Shown here piece by piece: positions 25,299 to 32,755 of a stretch of DNA of 33,061 nt. The position numbers were made by a program, and so were the translations under genes. The stretch covers positions 1-33,061 of the forward strand of contig JAEZDR010000053.1 in assembly GCA_023433265.1 (NCBI GenBank), in the 5' to 3' direction. The notes under the pieces are model-generated. The model was not told the DNA's origin, did not search any database, and saw nothing but the letters and a program-made list of their open reading frames with translations. Within the stretch, counting starts at the first letter, position 1. Each line of letters starts with the position of its first letter. Source of the stretch: Bacteroidota bacterium. GTDB lineage: Bacteria > Bacteroidota > Bacteroidia > Chitinophagales > Chitinophagaceae.

Positions 25299-25314
25299 TA
25301 TGATTTAAATCATA
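25299..25314. promoter_or_regulatory. 16-bp FNR-type palindrome in the divergent promoter
   Basis: TATGATTTAAATCATA is a perfect palindrome and contains TGAT-N4-ATCA, the half-site spacing of FNR/CRP boxes (TTGAT-N4-ATCAA). It lies between the regulator gene and the cytochrome c/nosZ genes. Its centre (25306.5) is about 42 bp before the start expected from the -7 element at 25336, a class II activator position. It also overlaps a weak -7-like sequence (TAGTTTG, minus strand, 25294-25300) for the regulator gene. Confidence 0.7.
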
Positions 25315-25335
25315 CAATACCCGGCTTACCGTTAA

Positions 25336-25343
25336 TTTCTTTG
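25336..25343 (+). promoter_or_regulatory. Putative -7 element of the cytochrome c/nosZ transcript
   Basis: TTTCTTTG, one mismatch to TAnnTTTG, 27 bp before the cytochrome c ATG. The same octamer precedes eno at 23229-23236. No -33 TTTG is seen, fitting an activator-dependent promoter served by the palindrome. Confidence 0.4.
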
Positions 25344-25369
25344 TGCAATAAACTTCAAAATATCATAGA

Positions 25370-25861
25370 ATGAAAAAGTTTTTAGTTATTCCTTCTTTCT
25401 TACTCCTTCTTACCGCATGTGGAGGCTCGGATCAAAAACCAGCTGAAGCAACACCAAGCAACGAAGCTGCTGAAACCCAAACGCCAGCTGCTGACCCTGC
25501 AGCGGAAGCTGCTGCCGACAATGCGAAGGGCTTTGGTAAGTTTACCAATGTAGAGCTAAAGACGCCTCTTGACCAAGCTATGGCTAACAATGGCGAGCAA
25601 GTATACAAGATGAAGTGCGCCTCGTGCCACAGGCTTGATGAGAAGAAATTGGTTGGACCAGGATACAAAGGGGTAACTTCAAGAAGATCCCCTGAGTGGA
25701 TTATGAACTTTGTGACAAACGTAGATGAAAATCTCGACAAGGATCCACAGGCGATGGCTATGCTAGAAGAATGTTTAGTTCGCATGCCTAACCAAAATCT
25801 TTCAGATTCAGAAGCACGTGATGTTCTTGAATTTATGCGTAAAAATGATGGAGTAAATTAA
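25370..25861 (+). CDS. Monohaem cytochrome c lipoprotein
   Basis: 163 residues with a lipoprotein signal peptide (lipobox LTAC, Cys17), then an Ala/Glu/Pro-rich flexible linker to about residue 52, then a class I cytochrome c domain. The haem motif is C83-A-S-C86-H87; Met139 in VRMPNQNLSD is the likely axial ligand. It is the first gene of the nitrous-oxide cluster, 42 bp before nosZ. A membrane-tethered cytochrome on a flexible linker is well suited to hand electrons to NosZ; that role is inferred from position. Confidence 0.9.
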   Translation: MKKFLVIPSFLLLLTACGGSDQKPAEATPSNEAAETQTPAADPAAEAAADNAKGFGKFTNVELKTPLDQAMANNGEQVYKMKCASCHRLDEKKLVGPGYKGVTSRRSPEWIMNFVTNVDENLDKDPQAMAMLEECLVRMPNQNLSDSEARDVLEFMRKNDGVN

Positions 25862-25903
25862 TATACAACTCAGAACCTTTTTTCAACCCCAACTTAAAAG
25901 CAA

Positions 25904-27913
25904 ATGAAAAAAATGCATTATTTACGATTGCTCCTGGTGCTCGGTATACCAGGGCTTATCTCGTTACAGTCATGCCGGCCCTCTTCAACAAAAGAAACCG
26001 TAAACGAAGGTGCAGCCGCAAAGGCCTATGTTGCCCCAGGAAAATACGATGAGTTTTACAACTTTGTATCTGGCGGTTTTAGCGGACAAATGTCTGTTTA
26101 CGGACTTCCTTCAGGAAGACTGTTCCGCGTGATCCCGGTTTTCTCTGTAGATCCTGAAAAAGGATATGGCTACAGTGAAGAAACAAAGCCTATGCTTAAC
26201 ACATCGAACGGCTTTGTTCCATGGGACGATTTGCACCACGTAGAGCTTTCGCAAACAAATGGCGAAATAGATGGAAAATGGGTATTCGGTAACGCGAACA
26301 ATACACCGCGTATTGCCCGCATTGACCTGAAAACCTTTAAAACGGCTGAAATTATCGAATTGCCTCACAGCGCGGGGAACCACTCTTCTCCATTCGGAAC
26401 TGAAAACACTGAATATATTGTTGCCGGTACCCGTTTTAGTGTCCCCATGGGTGACAACCAGGATGTGCCTATCAACAGCTACAAAGAAAACTTTAAAGGA
26501 ACGCTTAGCTTTATTAGTGTTGACAAGAATAATGGACACATGAATATTGCATTCCAGCTTCGTACTCCAGGTGTAAATTATGACCTGGCTCGTGCAGGGA
26601 AAGGCAAAAGCCATGGATGGTTTTTCTTTAGCTGCTACAACTCAGAAAAAGCAAATAGCCTGTTAGAGGTAAATGCATCTCAGCGAGACAAAGACTTTAT
26701 CCTGGCGGTTAACTGGAAGAAAGCAGAAGAGTACATCAAAGCAGGTAAGGGTGTTAAGACTCCAGCGAAGTATGTACGCAACAGGTGGGATGAAGCTACA
26801 CACACAGCTAAGAGTGAGATGTTGAACGAAGTACTTACCCTTGACGTATCGGTTTTGAAAGATATTTGCTACTTTATTCCATGCCCTAAGAGCCCACATG
26901 GTTGCGATGTGGATCCAACAGGAGAGTACATTGTAGGCAGTGGTAAACTAGCAGCTCTTATTCCTGTATTTTCTTTTGACAAACTTCAGAAAGCGATTGC
27001 TGAGAAGCAATATGATGGAGAGTATGATGGTATTCCAGTTGTGAAGTACGAAGCTGCTCTATATGGCGAAGTTAAGAAGCCAGGCCTCGGACCGTTACAC
27101 ACTGAGTTTGATGGCAAAGGAAATGCAATCACATCGTTCTTTGTTTCTTCTGAGTTAGTTAAATGGAATATTAAGGATCTTAAAGTTATTGACCGTGTTC
27201 CTACGTACTATTCTGTAGGCCACCTCTGCATCCCCGGCGGTAATACTAAAAAGCCTAATGCTAAATATGTAATTGCTTACAACAAGATTACAAAAGACAG
27301 GTATTTGCCAACCGGCCCTGAGCTTACACAAAGTGCGCAGATATATGATATCAGTGGTGATAAAATGCAATTGATACTTGACTTCCCGACCATTGGTGAA
27401 CCACACTACGCACAGGCTGTAGCAGCAGACGTAATAAAGAAAAATTCTGTAAAGATTTACAAGCTTGAAGAGAATAACCACCCCTATGTTTCTAAAGGTG
27501 AAGGTGCCACCAAGGTAGTAAGAGAAGGCAATAAAGTACATGTTTATGGCTCTGCTATCAGATCGCATTTTGCACCAGATAACATTGAAGGTATTCGTGT
27601 AGGTGATGAGGTATATTTCCATATCACTAACCTTGAGCAAGACTGGGATATTCCGCATGGTTTTGCAATAAAAGGCGCACCCAATGCTGAGTTATTAATT
27701 ATGCCTGGTGAAACCTCTACACTTAAGTGGGTTCCAGACAGGGTAGGCATTTTCCCAATGTATTGTACCGACTTCTGTAGTGCATTGCACCAGGAAATGC
27801 AAGGATACATCAGGGTATCGCCCGCGGGCAGCAACGTACCCTTGAAGTACTCACTTGGTGAAGAACCGCCTGCAAGTACTGCAACACCTGCTGACACGCC
27901 AGCAAAGAAATAA
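25904..27913 (+). CDS. nosZ: Nitrous oxide reductase, clade II (Sec-type), predicted lipoprotein
   Basis: Reduces N2O to N2 in the periplasm using the CuZ and CuA copper centres. 669 residues. The signal peptide has no twin arginine and ends in the lipobox LQSC (Cys24), so export is by Sec with lipid anchoring, as in clade II. CuZ ligands seen: H111 and H112 in DDLHH, H332 in SPHGCD, H399 in GPLHTEFDG, H440 in YSVGHL and H501 in GEPHY; the remaining ligand is probably in the H154-H160 region. The C-terminal cupredoxin domain has H585 in DIPHGF and the CuA motif C621-x3-C625-x3-H629-x2-M632. A Thr/Pro/Ala-rich tail follows. Preceded by cytochrome c; followed by a terminator. All needed copper residues appear intact, so the enzyme should be active if matured. 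Confidence 0.97.
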   Translation: MKKMHYLRLLLVLGIPGLISLQSCRPSSTKETVNEGAAAKAYVAPGKYDEFYNFVSGGFSGQMSVYGLPSGRLFRVIPVFSVDPEKGYGYSEETKPMLNTSNGFVPWDDLHHVELSQTNGEIDGKWVFGNANNTPRIARIDLKTFKTAEIIELPHSAGNHSSPFGTENTEYIVAGTRFSVPMGDNQDVPINSYKENFKGTLSFISVDKNNGHMNIAFQLRTPGVNYDLARAGKGKSHGWFFFSCYNSEKANSLLEVNASQRDKDFILAVNWKKAEEYIKAGKGVKTPAKYVRNRWDEATHTAKSEMLNEVLTLDVSVLKDICYFIPCPKSPHGCDVDPTGEYIVGSGKLAALIPVFSFDKLQKAIAEKQYDGEYDGIPVVKYEAALYGEVKKPGLGPLHTEFDGKGNAITSFFVSSELVKWNIKDLKVIDRVPTYYSVGHLCIPGGNTKKPNAKYVIAYNKITKDRYLPTGPELTQSAQIYDISGDKMQLILDFPTIGEPHYAQAVAADVIKKNSVKIYKLEENNHPYVSKGEGATKVVREGNKVHVYGSAIRSHFAPDNIEGIRVGDEVYFHITNLEQDWDIPHGFAIKGAPNAELLIMPGETSTLKWVPDRVGIFPMYCTDFCSALHQEMQGYIRVSPAGSNVPLKYSLGEEPPASTATPADTPAKK

Positions 27914-27924
27914 GTTTCCAATTG

Positions 27925-27960
27925 AGAAAAGGCACCCCTTAAGGGGCTGCCTTTTCTTTT
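27925..27960 (+). terminator. Rho-independent terminator after nosZ
   Basis: AGAAAAGGCACCCC, loop TTAA, GGGGCTGCCTTTTCT with one bulged C: a 14-bp stem followed by T-rich sequence, 11 bp after the nosZ stop. It should cut or reduce read-through into the accessory genes. Confidence 0.88.
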
Positions 27961-28004
27961 TATACTTGTATAGAGGCCTCGCAATTACGCTTCACTATTT
28001 GTGC

Positions 28005-28012
28005 TACTTTTG
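28005..28012 (+). promoter_or_regulatory. Putative -7 element of the nos accessory genes
   Basis: TACTTTTG, an exact TAnnTTTG match, 30 bp before the NosB-NosL fusion ATG and downstream of the nosZ terminator. A TTG at 27966-27968 is too far away for a normal -33 element. Confidence 0.45.
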
Positions 28013-28042
28013 ATGTGACCTCGAAGCTAAAAACACCCTCAG

Positions 28043-29059
28043 ATGAACAGGAATTTATCGAAAGCAAGGTTTTTTGTTATTCTGGCAGCTATCGTACTTA
28101 TCGGCGCTTTGTTTCTTCCCATTTGGCGAATTGAGCTAGACGCACCGCAGTATCCAGAAGGACTGGTCTTGCAAATATTTGCAAATGGTTTGGCTGGAGA
28201 CGTTGATATAGTAAATGGTCTAAACCACTACATTGGTATGGCAACCTTGCATACCGAAGATTTCGTTGAGTTTAAAGTTTTGCCTTATATTATTGGAAGC
28301 CTTATTGTACTTGGCTTTCTTGTAGGGATAATAAATAAAAGAAAATTGTATTACTGGTACCTTGGGTTGTTCCTGGTGGTAGCTGTAGTGTCGATGGTCG
28401 ATTTCTACATATGGGAGTATAATTACGGGCACAACCTGGATCCAAAGGCCCCGATACAAGTTCCGGGGATGGCATATCAACCGCCACTGATTGGTTTTAA
28501 GCAATTGCTAAATTTTGGAGCTTACTCTATTCCAGATACAGGAGGGTGGTTGTTTATTGGTTCAGGCCTGCTAACTTTTGTTGCTTTTTTGTTTGCTTTA
28601 AGCCCTAATTGGTTAACGAAAAACAAACAGCAAATGGTAACCGCTTGCCTCCTTCCTTTTGGTTTTGTGGTGCTATCTTCCTGCTCTGCAGATCAGCAGC
28701 CCATTAAGTATGGTACAGACAATTGCGATCATTGCAAGATGACCATCATGGATAAACGGTTTGGTGCCGAAGGGGTAAATAAGAACGGGAAGGCATTTAA
28801 ATTTGATGATCTCTCATGCCTTGCAAAATTTGAAAAAACAGGTGCAGTGAAGGAAGGGTTATTTTATGTGGCGACATTTGATAAAAATGATGGAGAACTG
28901 TTTAAAGCAGATGGCCTGTATTTTGTGCAGGATGATGCATTTAGAAGTCCGATGGCTGGAAATGTTGCAGCGTTTTCGACAGAAGAAGCAGCAAATAATT
29001 ATGCGAAGTCTAAGAACCTGCCTGTGATGAGTTGGAGGATGGCACTCGAAAAATTCTGA
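28043..29059 (+). CDS. nosL: NosB-like membrane domain fused to NosL copper chaperone
   Basis: 338 residues joining two units normally encoded apart in clade II nos clusters. Residues 1-190 have membrane helices at about 9-27, 82-98, 104-124 and 169-187 and the motif LPIWRIELDAPQYPEGL, as in the NosB-type membrane protein. A further hydrophobic segment (199-213) ends in a lipobox-like LSSC at Cys214, a relic of the NosL lipoprotein signal. Residues 215-338 are NosL: DNCDHCKMTIMD (C228-x2-C231-x-M233) is the copper site, followed by the FKFDDLSCLAKF segment. NosL delivers copper to NosZ maturation; the NosB role is unclear. Overlaps nosD by one base. Confidence 0.88.
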   Translation: MNRNLSKARFFVILAAIVLIGALFLPIWRIELDAPQYPEGLVLQIFANGLAGDVDIVNGLNHYIGMATLHTEDFVEFKVLPYIIGSLIVLGFLVGIINKRKLYYWYLGLFLVVAVVSMVDFYIWEYNYGHNLDPKAPIQVPGMAYQPPLIGFKQLLNFGAYSIPDTGGWLFIGSGLLTFVAFLFALSPNWLTKNKQQMVTACLLPFGFVVLSSCSADQQPIKYGTDNCDHCKMTIMDKRFGAEGVNKNGKAFKFDDLSCLAKFEKTGAVKEGLFYVATFDKNDGELFKADGLYFVQDDAFRSPMAGNVAAFSTEEAANNYAKSKNLPVMSWRMALEKF

Positions 29060-30303
29060 TGAAGCGTATATTCTTTTTTCTATTAGTATTTATACATGTT
29101 TCCTTGCACGCGAAAGAGATTACAGTGGGCAGGGGCATGGCGTACGCTACCCTAAAGCAGGCTATTGCATCTGCCAAGGACGGTGATAAGATACTGGTTT
29201 ACCCCGGTAAATATGCTGAAGGAGAAATAATTGTCGATAAACGCCTTTATATAAAAGGGATAGAGTATCCAGTTATAACCGGGCAAGGCAAATACCAAAT
29301 ATTCAGCATACAGGCAAATAACGTGGTTTTAGAGGGCTTCTCGATAGTGGATGGCGGTTATAGCAGCATGCACGATTTTGCTGCAATCAAAGTAGTGCAA
29401 AGCAGGGATGTGATCATCCGGAATAACAAGCTTTTGAATAACACTTTTGGTATCTATTTTCAGAACGCGAAGAACTCGATGGTGCTAAATAACCTTGTTC
29501 AGGCCAAGCAGGTAGACGAAATAAACTCTGGTAATGCAATACATTGTTGGAAGAGTGATAGTATTACAGTAGCGAACAACGTTGTAACCGGCCATAGGGA
29601 CGGTATCTATTTTGAGTTTGTTACGAATTCAATGGTGCGTAAGAACAGGAGCTTTCTTAATATTCGTTACGGGTTGCATTTCATGTTTTCGCATAACAAC
29701 AGCTATTTCGATAACTCATTTGTAAACAACGGATCCGGGGTGGCTGTAATGTATACAAGGAAAGTTATCATGGCCCGAAACATTTTTAAAGAAAATTGGG
29801 GAAGTGCATCGTATGGCATCCTGATGAAGGATATTTCGGATAGCGAGGTATTCAATAATACGTTTATCAGGAACACGGTAGGCGTTTTCATGGAAGGAAG
29901 CAGCAGGATAAACATCAAAAACAATAGCTTTATTGAGAACGGCTGGGCAATGCGCGTCCAGGCCAGTTGTAATGACAATGTGATAGAGAAAAATAACTAC
30001 CAAGCTAACTCCTTTGATGTAGGTTCTAATGGTGACATGCAGTTGAACACGTTTACGGGAAACTATTGGGATAAATACGAGGGATATGATCTTAACCGGG
30101 ATAAAGTTGGAGACATTCCGTATAGGCCTGTAAGCTTGTTTAGTATGGTAGCTGAAAGAAATCCTGCGGCGCTTATGCTGTTCAGGAGTTTTTTAGTAGA
30201 TATAATAGACAAGTCAGAGCGCGTTCTACCAGCCCTCATTCCGGCGAGTTTAATAGATGAGAAGCCATCGATGGTAAAGCATGATAATAAAGCCTTAAAA
30301 TAA
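29059..30303 (+). CDS. nosD: NosD, periplasmic copper-maturation factor
   Basis: 414 residues from ATG 29059 (MKRIFFFLLVFIHVSLHAKE, a Sec signal peptide); the ATG overlaps the previous stop by one base. The body is a right-handed beta-helix with CASH-type repeats: GMAYATLKQAIASAKDGDK, SRDVIIRNNKLLNN, TFGIYFQNAKNSMVLNN, GIYFEFVTNSMVRKN, and others. NosD works with the NosFY ABC transporter in building the CuZ centre. The C-terminal segment GNYWDKYEGYDLNRDKVGD is the usual family ending. Complete; 11 bp before nosY. Confidence 0.94.
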   Translation: MKRIFFFLLVFIHVSLHAKEITVGRGMAYATLKQAIASAKDGDKILVYPGKYAEGEIIVDKRLYIKGIEYPVITGQGKYQIFSIQANNVVLEGFSIVDGGYSSMHDFAAIKVVQSRDVIIRNNKLLNNTFGIYFQNAKNSMVLNNLVQAKQVDEINSGNAIHCWKSDSITVANNVVTGHRDGIYFEFVTNSMVRKNRSFLNIRYGLHFMFSHNNSYFDNSFVNNGSGVAVMYTRKVIMARNIFKENWGSASYGILMKDISDSEVFNNTFIRNTVGVFMEGSSRINIKNNSFIENGWAMRVQASCNDNVIEKNNYQANSFDVGSNGDMQLNTFTGNYWDKYEGYDLNRDKVGDIPYRPVSLFSMVAERNPAALMLFRSFLVDIIDKSERVLPALIPASLIDEKPSMVKHDNKALK

Positions 30304-30314
30304 CGAGAGAGGAA

Positions 30315-31082
30315 ATGCAGAAGATTACCAAATATGTTGTGATAGACCTATTGAAAAATAGAATAGTGCTAGGGTATACCCTTTTCCTACTTGTGTTGTC
30401 GTTAAGTATTTTCAACCTGGGAGGTGATTCAAGTAAAGGAGTGTTGAGTCTTTTGAACGTGGTCCTGATTTTTGTACCCCTTGTTACCATTATATTCTCT
30501 ACTATTTATTTGTACAATAGCAGTGAGTTTATGGAATTGCTACTAACCCAACCCTTAAAACGAAATACTATATTACTAAGTCAGTTTATTGGACTCTCCT
30601 CAACTTTATTGTTGGCAGTGCTGATAGGTTTAGGACTACCTGTGATATTGTTTGATGGGAGCGAGGCTGGCTTGTGGCTGGTGTTAGCTGCCTTAATGTT
30701 GACGCTTGTATTTTCAGCGATGGCTTTTAGCGCCACCGTTAAGTCAAGGGATAAGTCGCGTGGTATTGGTATAAGTATTCTCATCTGGCTATACTTTGCC
30801 TTGATTTATGATAGTATTGTTCTTTTAATCTTGTTCACGTTTAGTGATTACCCGCTTGAGACACCTATGATTGTATTGAGTGTGTTAAACCCAATAGACC
30901 TGGCAAGAATTGCTATTCTGTTGAAGCTTGATGTGTCTGCGTTGATGGGCTATACGAGCGCCGTATTCAAGGACTTTTTTGGGAGTACGAGTGGCATCAT
31001 TTTCATTTTGGCGGCACTCGCAATATGGTTTGTACTTCCACTATGGCGTGCATTGACAGTATTTAGGAAAAAAGACATTTAA
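30315..31082 (+). CDS. nosY: NosY, ABC transporter permease for NosZ maturation
   Basis: 255-residue integral membrane protein of the ABC-2 permease type with six predicted helices, beginning MQKITKYVVIDLLKNRIVLG. The cytoplasmic coupling segment SSEFMELLLTQPLKRNTILLS and the ending LWRALTVFRKKDI fit NosY. In known systems NosY pairs with the ATPase NosF and transports a sulfur species needed for the CuZ cluster. No nosF lies before or after it here: nosD ends 11 bp upstream and a haemoglobin gene starts 16 bp downstream. It must use an ATPase from elsewhere or be non-functional. Confidence 0.93.
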   Translation: MQKITKYVVIDLLKNRIVLGYTLFLLVLSLSIFNLGGDSSKGVLSLLNVVLIFVPLVTIIFSTIYLYNSSEFMELLLTQPLKRNTILLSQFIGLSSTLLLAVLIGLGLPVILFDGSEAGLWLVLAALMLTLVFSAMAFSATVKSRDKSRGIGISILIWLYFALIYDSIVLLILFTFSDYPLETPMIVLSVLNPIDLARIAILLKLDVSALMGYTSAVFKDFFGSTSGIIFILAALAIWFVLPLWRALTVFRKKDI

Positions 31083-31098
31083 CCCCAACAAACTGTTT

Positions 31099-31491
31099 AT
31101 GAAAAAGGACATTGAATCGAGGGCTGATATTGAATTACTGGTAAATACGTTTTATGAAAAGGTAAGAGATAGCAAGCAGATTTCTCACTTTTTTAAAGAG
31201 GTTGTAAATGTGAACTGGGATAAACACCTGCCCATCATGTATAACTTCTGGGAGAATGTATTATTCTACAGTGGGACATATGATGGAAACCCTATGCGTG
31301 TGCATAAAACAATCAGTAGGCGCCAAAGCTTTTCCGAAGATGATTTCAGCGAGTGGATTTCACTTTTCAAGTCGACAGTAAACGAACTTTTCGAAGGAGA
31401 AAAAGCTGAGCTTGCCAAACAGCGAGCGGTTTCGATAGCAACTGTGATGAAGTTGAAAATAATTTATCCTGGTACCTTTGACCAGCAGTAA
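31099..31491 (+). CDS. Group III truncated haemoglobin
   Basis: 130-residue haem protein of the 2-on-2 globin fold. Proximal His69 lies in NPMRVHKTI; the segment HLPIMYNFWENVLFYSGTYDGN is typical of group III. Its place directly after nosY, with the terminator behind it, makes it the last gene of the transcript. A role in binding or removing NO near the denitrification machinery is a reasonable inference; the sequence does not prove it. Confidence 0.9.
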   Translation: MKKDIESRADIELLVNTFYEKVRDSKQISHFFKEVVNVNWDKHLPIMYNFWENVLFYSGTYDGNPMRVHKTISRRQSFSEDDFSEWISLFKSTVNELFEGEKAELAKQRAVSIATVMKLKIIYPGTFDQQ

Positions 31492-31493
31492 AT

Positions 31494-31523
31494 AAGAAGC
31501 CCGGCATTATTGCCGGGCTTCTT
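31494..31523. terminator. Bidirectional terminator after the globin gene
   Basis: AAGAAGCCCGGCA (31494-31506), loop TTAT, TGCCGGGCTTCTT (31511-31523): a perfect 13-bp stem between the converging globin and gcvT genes. Confidence 0.92.
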
Positions 31524-31544
31524 TATACTAAGGAGGCTGTTGCG

Positions 31545-32636
31545 CTATTCAAAAGGCAGTTTCACCACTTTTGCTTTCACTGGTGCGTTTCTTATCATTA
31601 CAGCGATTTCTGTTCCCAGTGCCGCATTTTCAGTAGTAACATATCCGAGGCCGATAGCTTTACCCAAAGAAGGACTTTGCGTTCCGCTGGTTACTTTTCC
31701 TATCACGTTTCCTGAAGCATCAGCAAGCGGGTAATCGTGGCGAGGGATACCCCTTTCAATCATTTCGAAAGCAACCAGTTTACGTTTGAGACCATCGGCT
31801 TTTTGTTTTACAAGTATTTCTTTAGAATTGAAATCAGAAGCCTTATTCAATTTTGTAATCCATCCAAGGCCTGCTTCCAAAGGTGAGGTAGTATCATCAA
31901 TGTCGTTGCCATAGAGGCAGTATCCCATTTCAAGCCTTAGGGTGTCTCTTGCGCCCAGGCCTATAGGCAACAAACCGGCAGGTGTGCCTACTTCAAATAT
32001 TTTGTTCCAGATGGTTTCTGCATTGTTGCCGTTATCTTCAAAGTATATCTCAACACCACCCGCGCCTGTGTAACCGGTGGCGCTGATTATTACATTTTCA
32101 ACGCCTGCAAACTTGCCTTGAACGAACGTGTAATACTTCAGGTTCATAATATCAAGATCGGTCAGAGGCTGGAGCATTTTAGTTGCATTAGGTCCCTGGA
32201 TGGCAAGTAGGGCAGTTTTCTCGCAGATGTTGTGCATTTCAACATTCTTAGTATTGTGCTCGCTTATCCAGTTCCAGTCTTTTTCTATATTGCTTGCATT
32301 CACCACAAGCATATAACTCTTGTTTGGCTCCAGGCAGTAAACAATTAAGTCGTCAACTATGCCGCCATTTTTATTGGGAAAGCATGAGTATTGAGCCTGG
32401 CCCTGTACAAGTTTACTGGCATCATTACTGGTTACCCGCTGAATTAGGTCAAGCGCGTTTTCACCTTTTAAAATGAACTCACCCATGTGGCTGACATCGA
32501 AGATGCCTACATTGTTTCGTACAGCAGCGTGCTCATTATTTATGCCGCTATAACTGATGGGCATGTTGTAACCTGCAAACTCGGCCATTTTAGCGCCTAA
32601 GTCGATATGCTTCTGAGTAAATGGAGTTGATTTCAT
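31545..32636 (-). CDS. gcvT: Glycine cleavage system T protein (aminomethyltransferase)
   Basis: 363-residue enzyme transferring the aminomethyl-derived carbon from lipoylated H protein to tetrahydrofolate, releasing ammonia. Seen: KHIDLGAKMAEFAGYNMPI, FDVSHMGEF, the catalytic-Asp motif GGIVDDLIVY (Asp95-Asp96), ATGYTGAGGVEIYF, LGARDTLRLEMGYCLYGND and the C-terminal barrel. Full length. It lies 119 bp downstream of an unrelated gene and has its own promoter. Confidence 0.97.
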   Translation of the reverse strand: MKSTPFTQKHIDLGAKMAEFAGYNMPISYSGINNEHAAVRNNVGIFDVSHMGEFILKGENALDLIQRVTSNDASKLVQGQAQYSCFPNKNGGIVDDLIVYCLEPNKSYMLVVNASNIEKDWNWISEHNTKNVEMHNICEKTALLAIQGPNATKMLQPLTDLDIMNLKYYTFVQGKFAGVENVIISATGYTGAGGVEIYFEDNGNNAETIWNKIFEVGTPAGLLPIGLGARDTLRLEMGYCLYGNDIDDTTSPLEAGLGWITKLNKASDFNSKEILVKQKADGLKRKLVAFEMIERGIPRHDYPLADASGNVIGKVTSGTQSPSLGKAIGLGYVTTENAALGTEIAVMIRNAPVKAKVVKLPFE

Positions 32637-32670
32637 GAAATAATTTTAAGTATCTACAATCGTTTTGCTA

Positions 32671-32686
32671 ACAGCGATATCGCTGT
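32671..32686. promoter_or_regulatory. 16-bp palindrome in the gcvT leader
   Basis: ACAGCGATATCGCTGT is a perfect palindrome, 35 bp upstream of the gcvT start and just downstream of its predicted transcription start. It could be an operator or a small stem. Confidence 0.5.
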
Positions 32687-32696
32687 AAAAGCGTTG

Positions 32697-32704
32697 CAAA
32701 AGTA
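32697..32704 (-). promoter_or_regulatory. Putative -7 element of gcvT
   Basis: On the minus strand TACTTTTG, an exact TAnnTTTG match, about 60 bp before the gcvT ATG. A clear -33 element is not seen. Confidence 0.5.
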
Positions 32705-32755
32705 ACTTTAACTGCTATAAGAATTACTGCTTTTTATCACAGTTTGGTGCGGGCC

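Noticed and set aside
25282..25317. Upstream TTG start for the Crp/Fnr-type gene
   Set aside because: It would place the operator palindrome inside the coding region and add residues not typical of the family; ATGs at 25281 or 25272 fit better.
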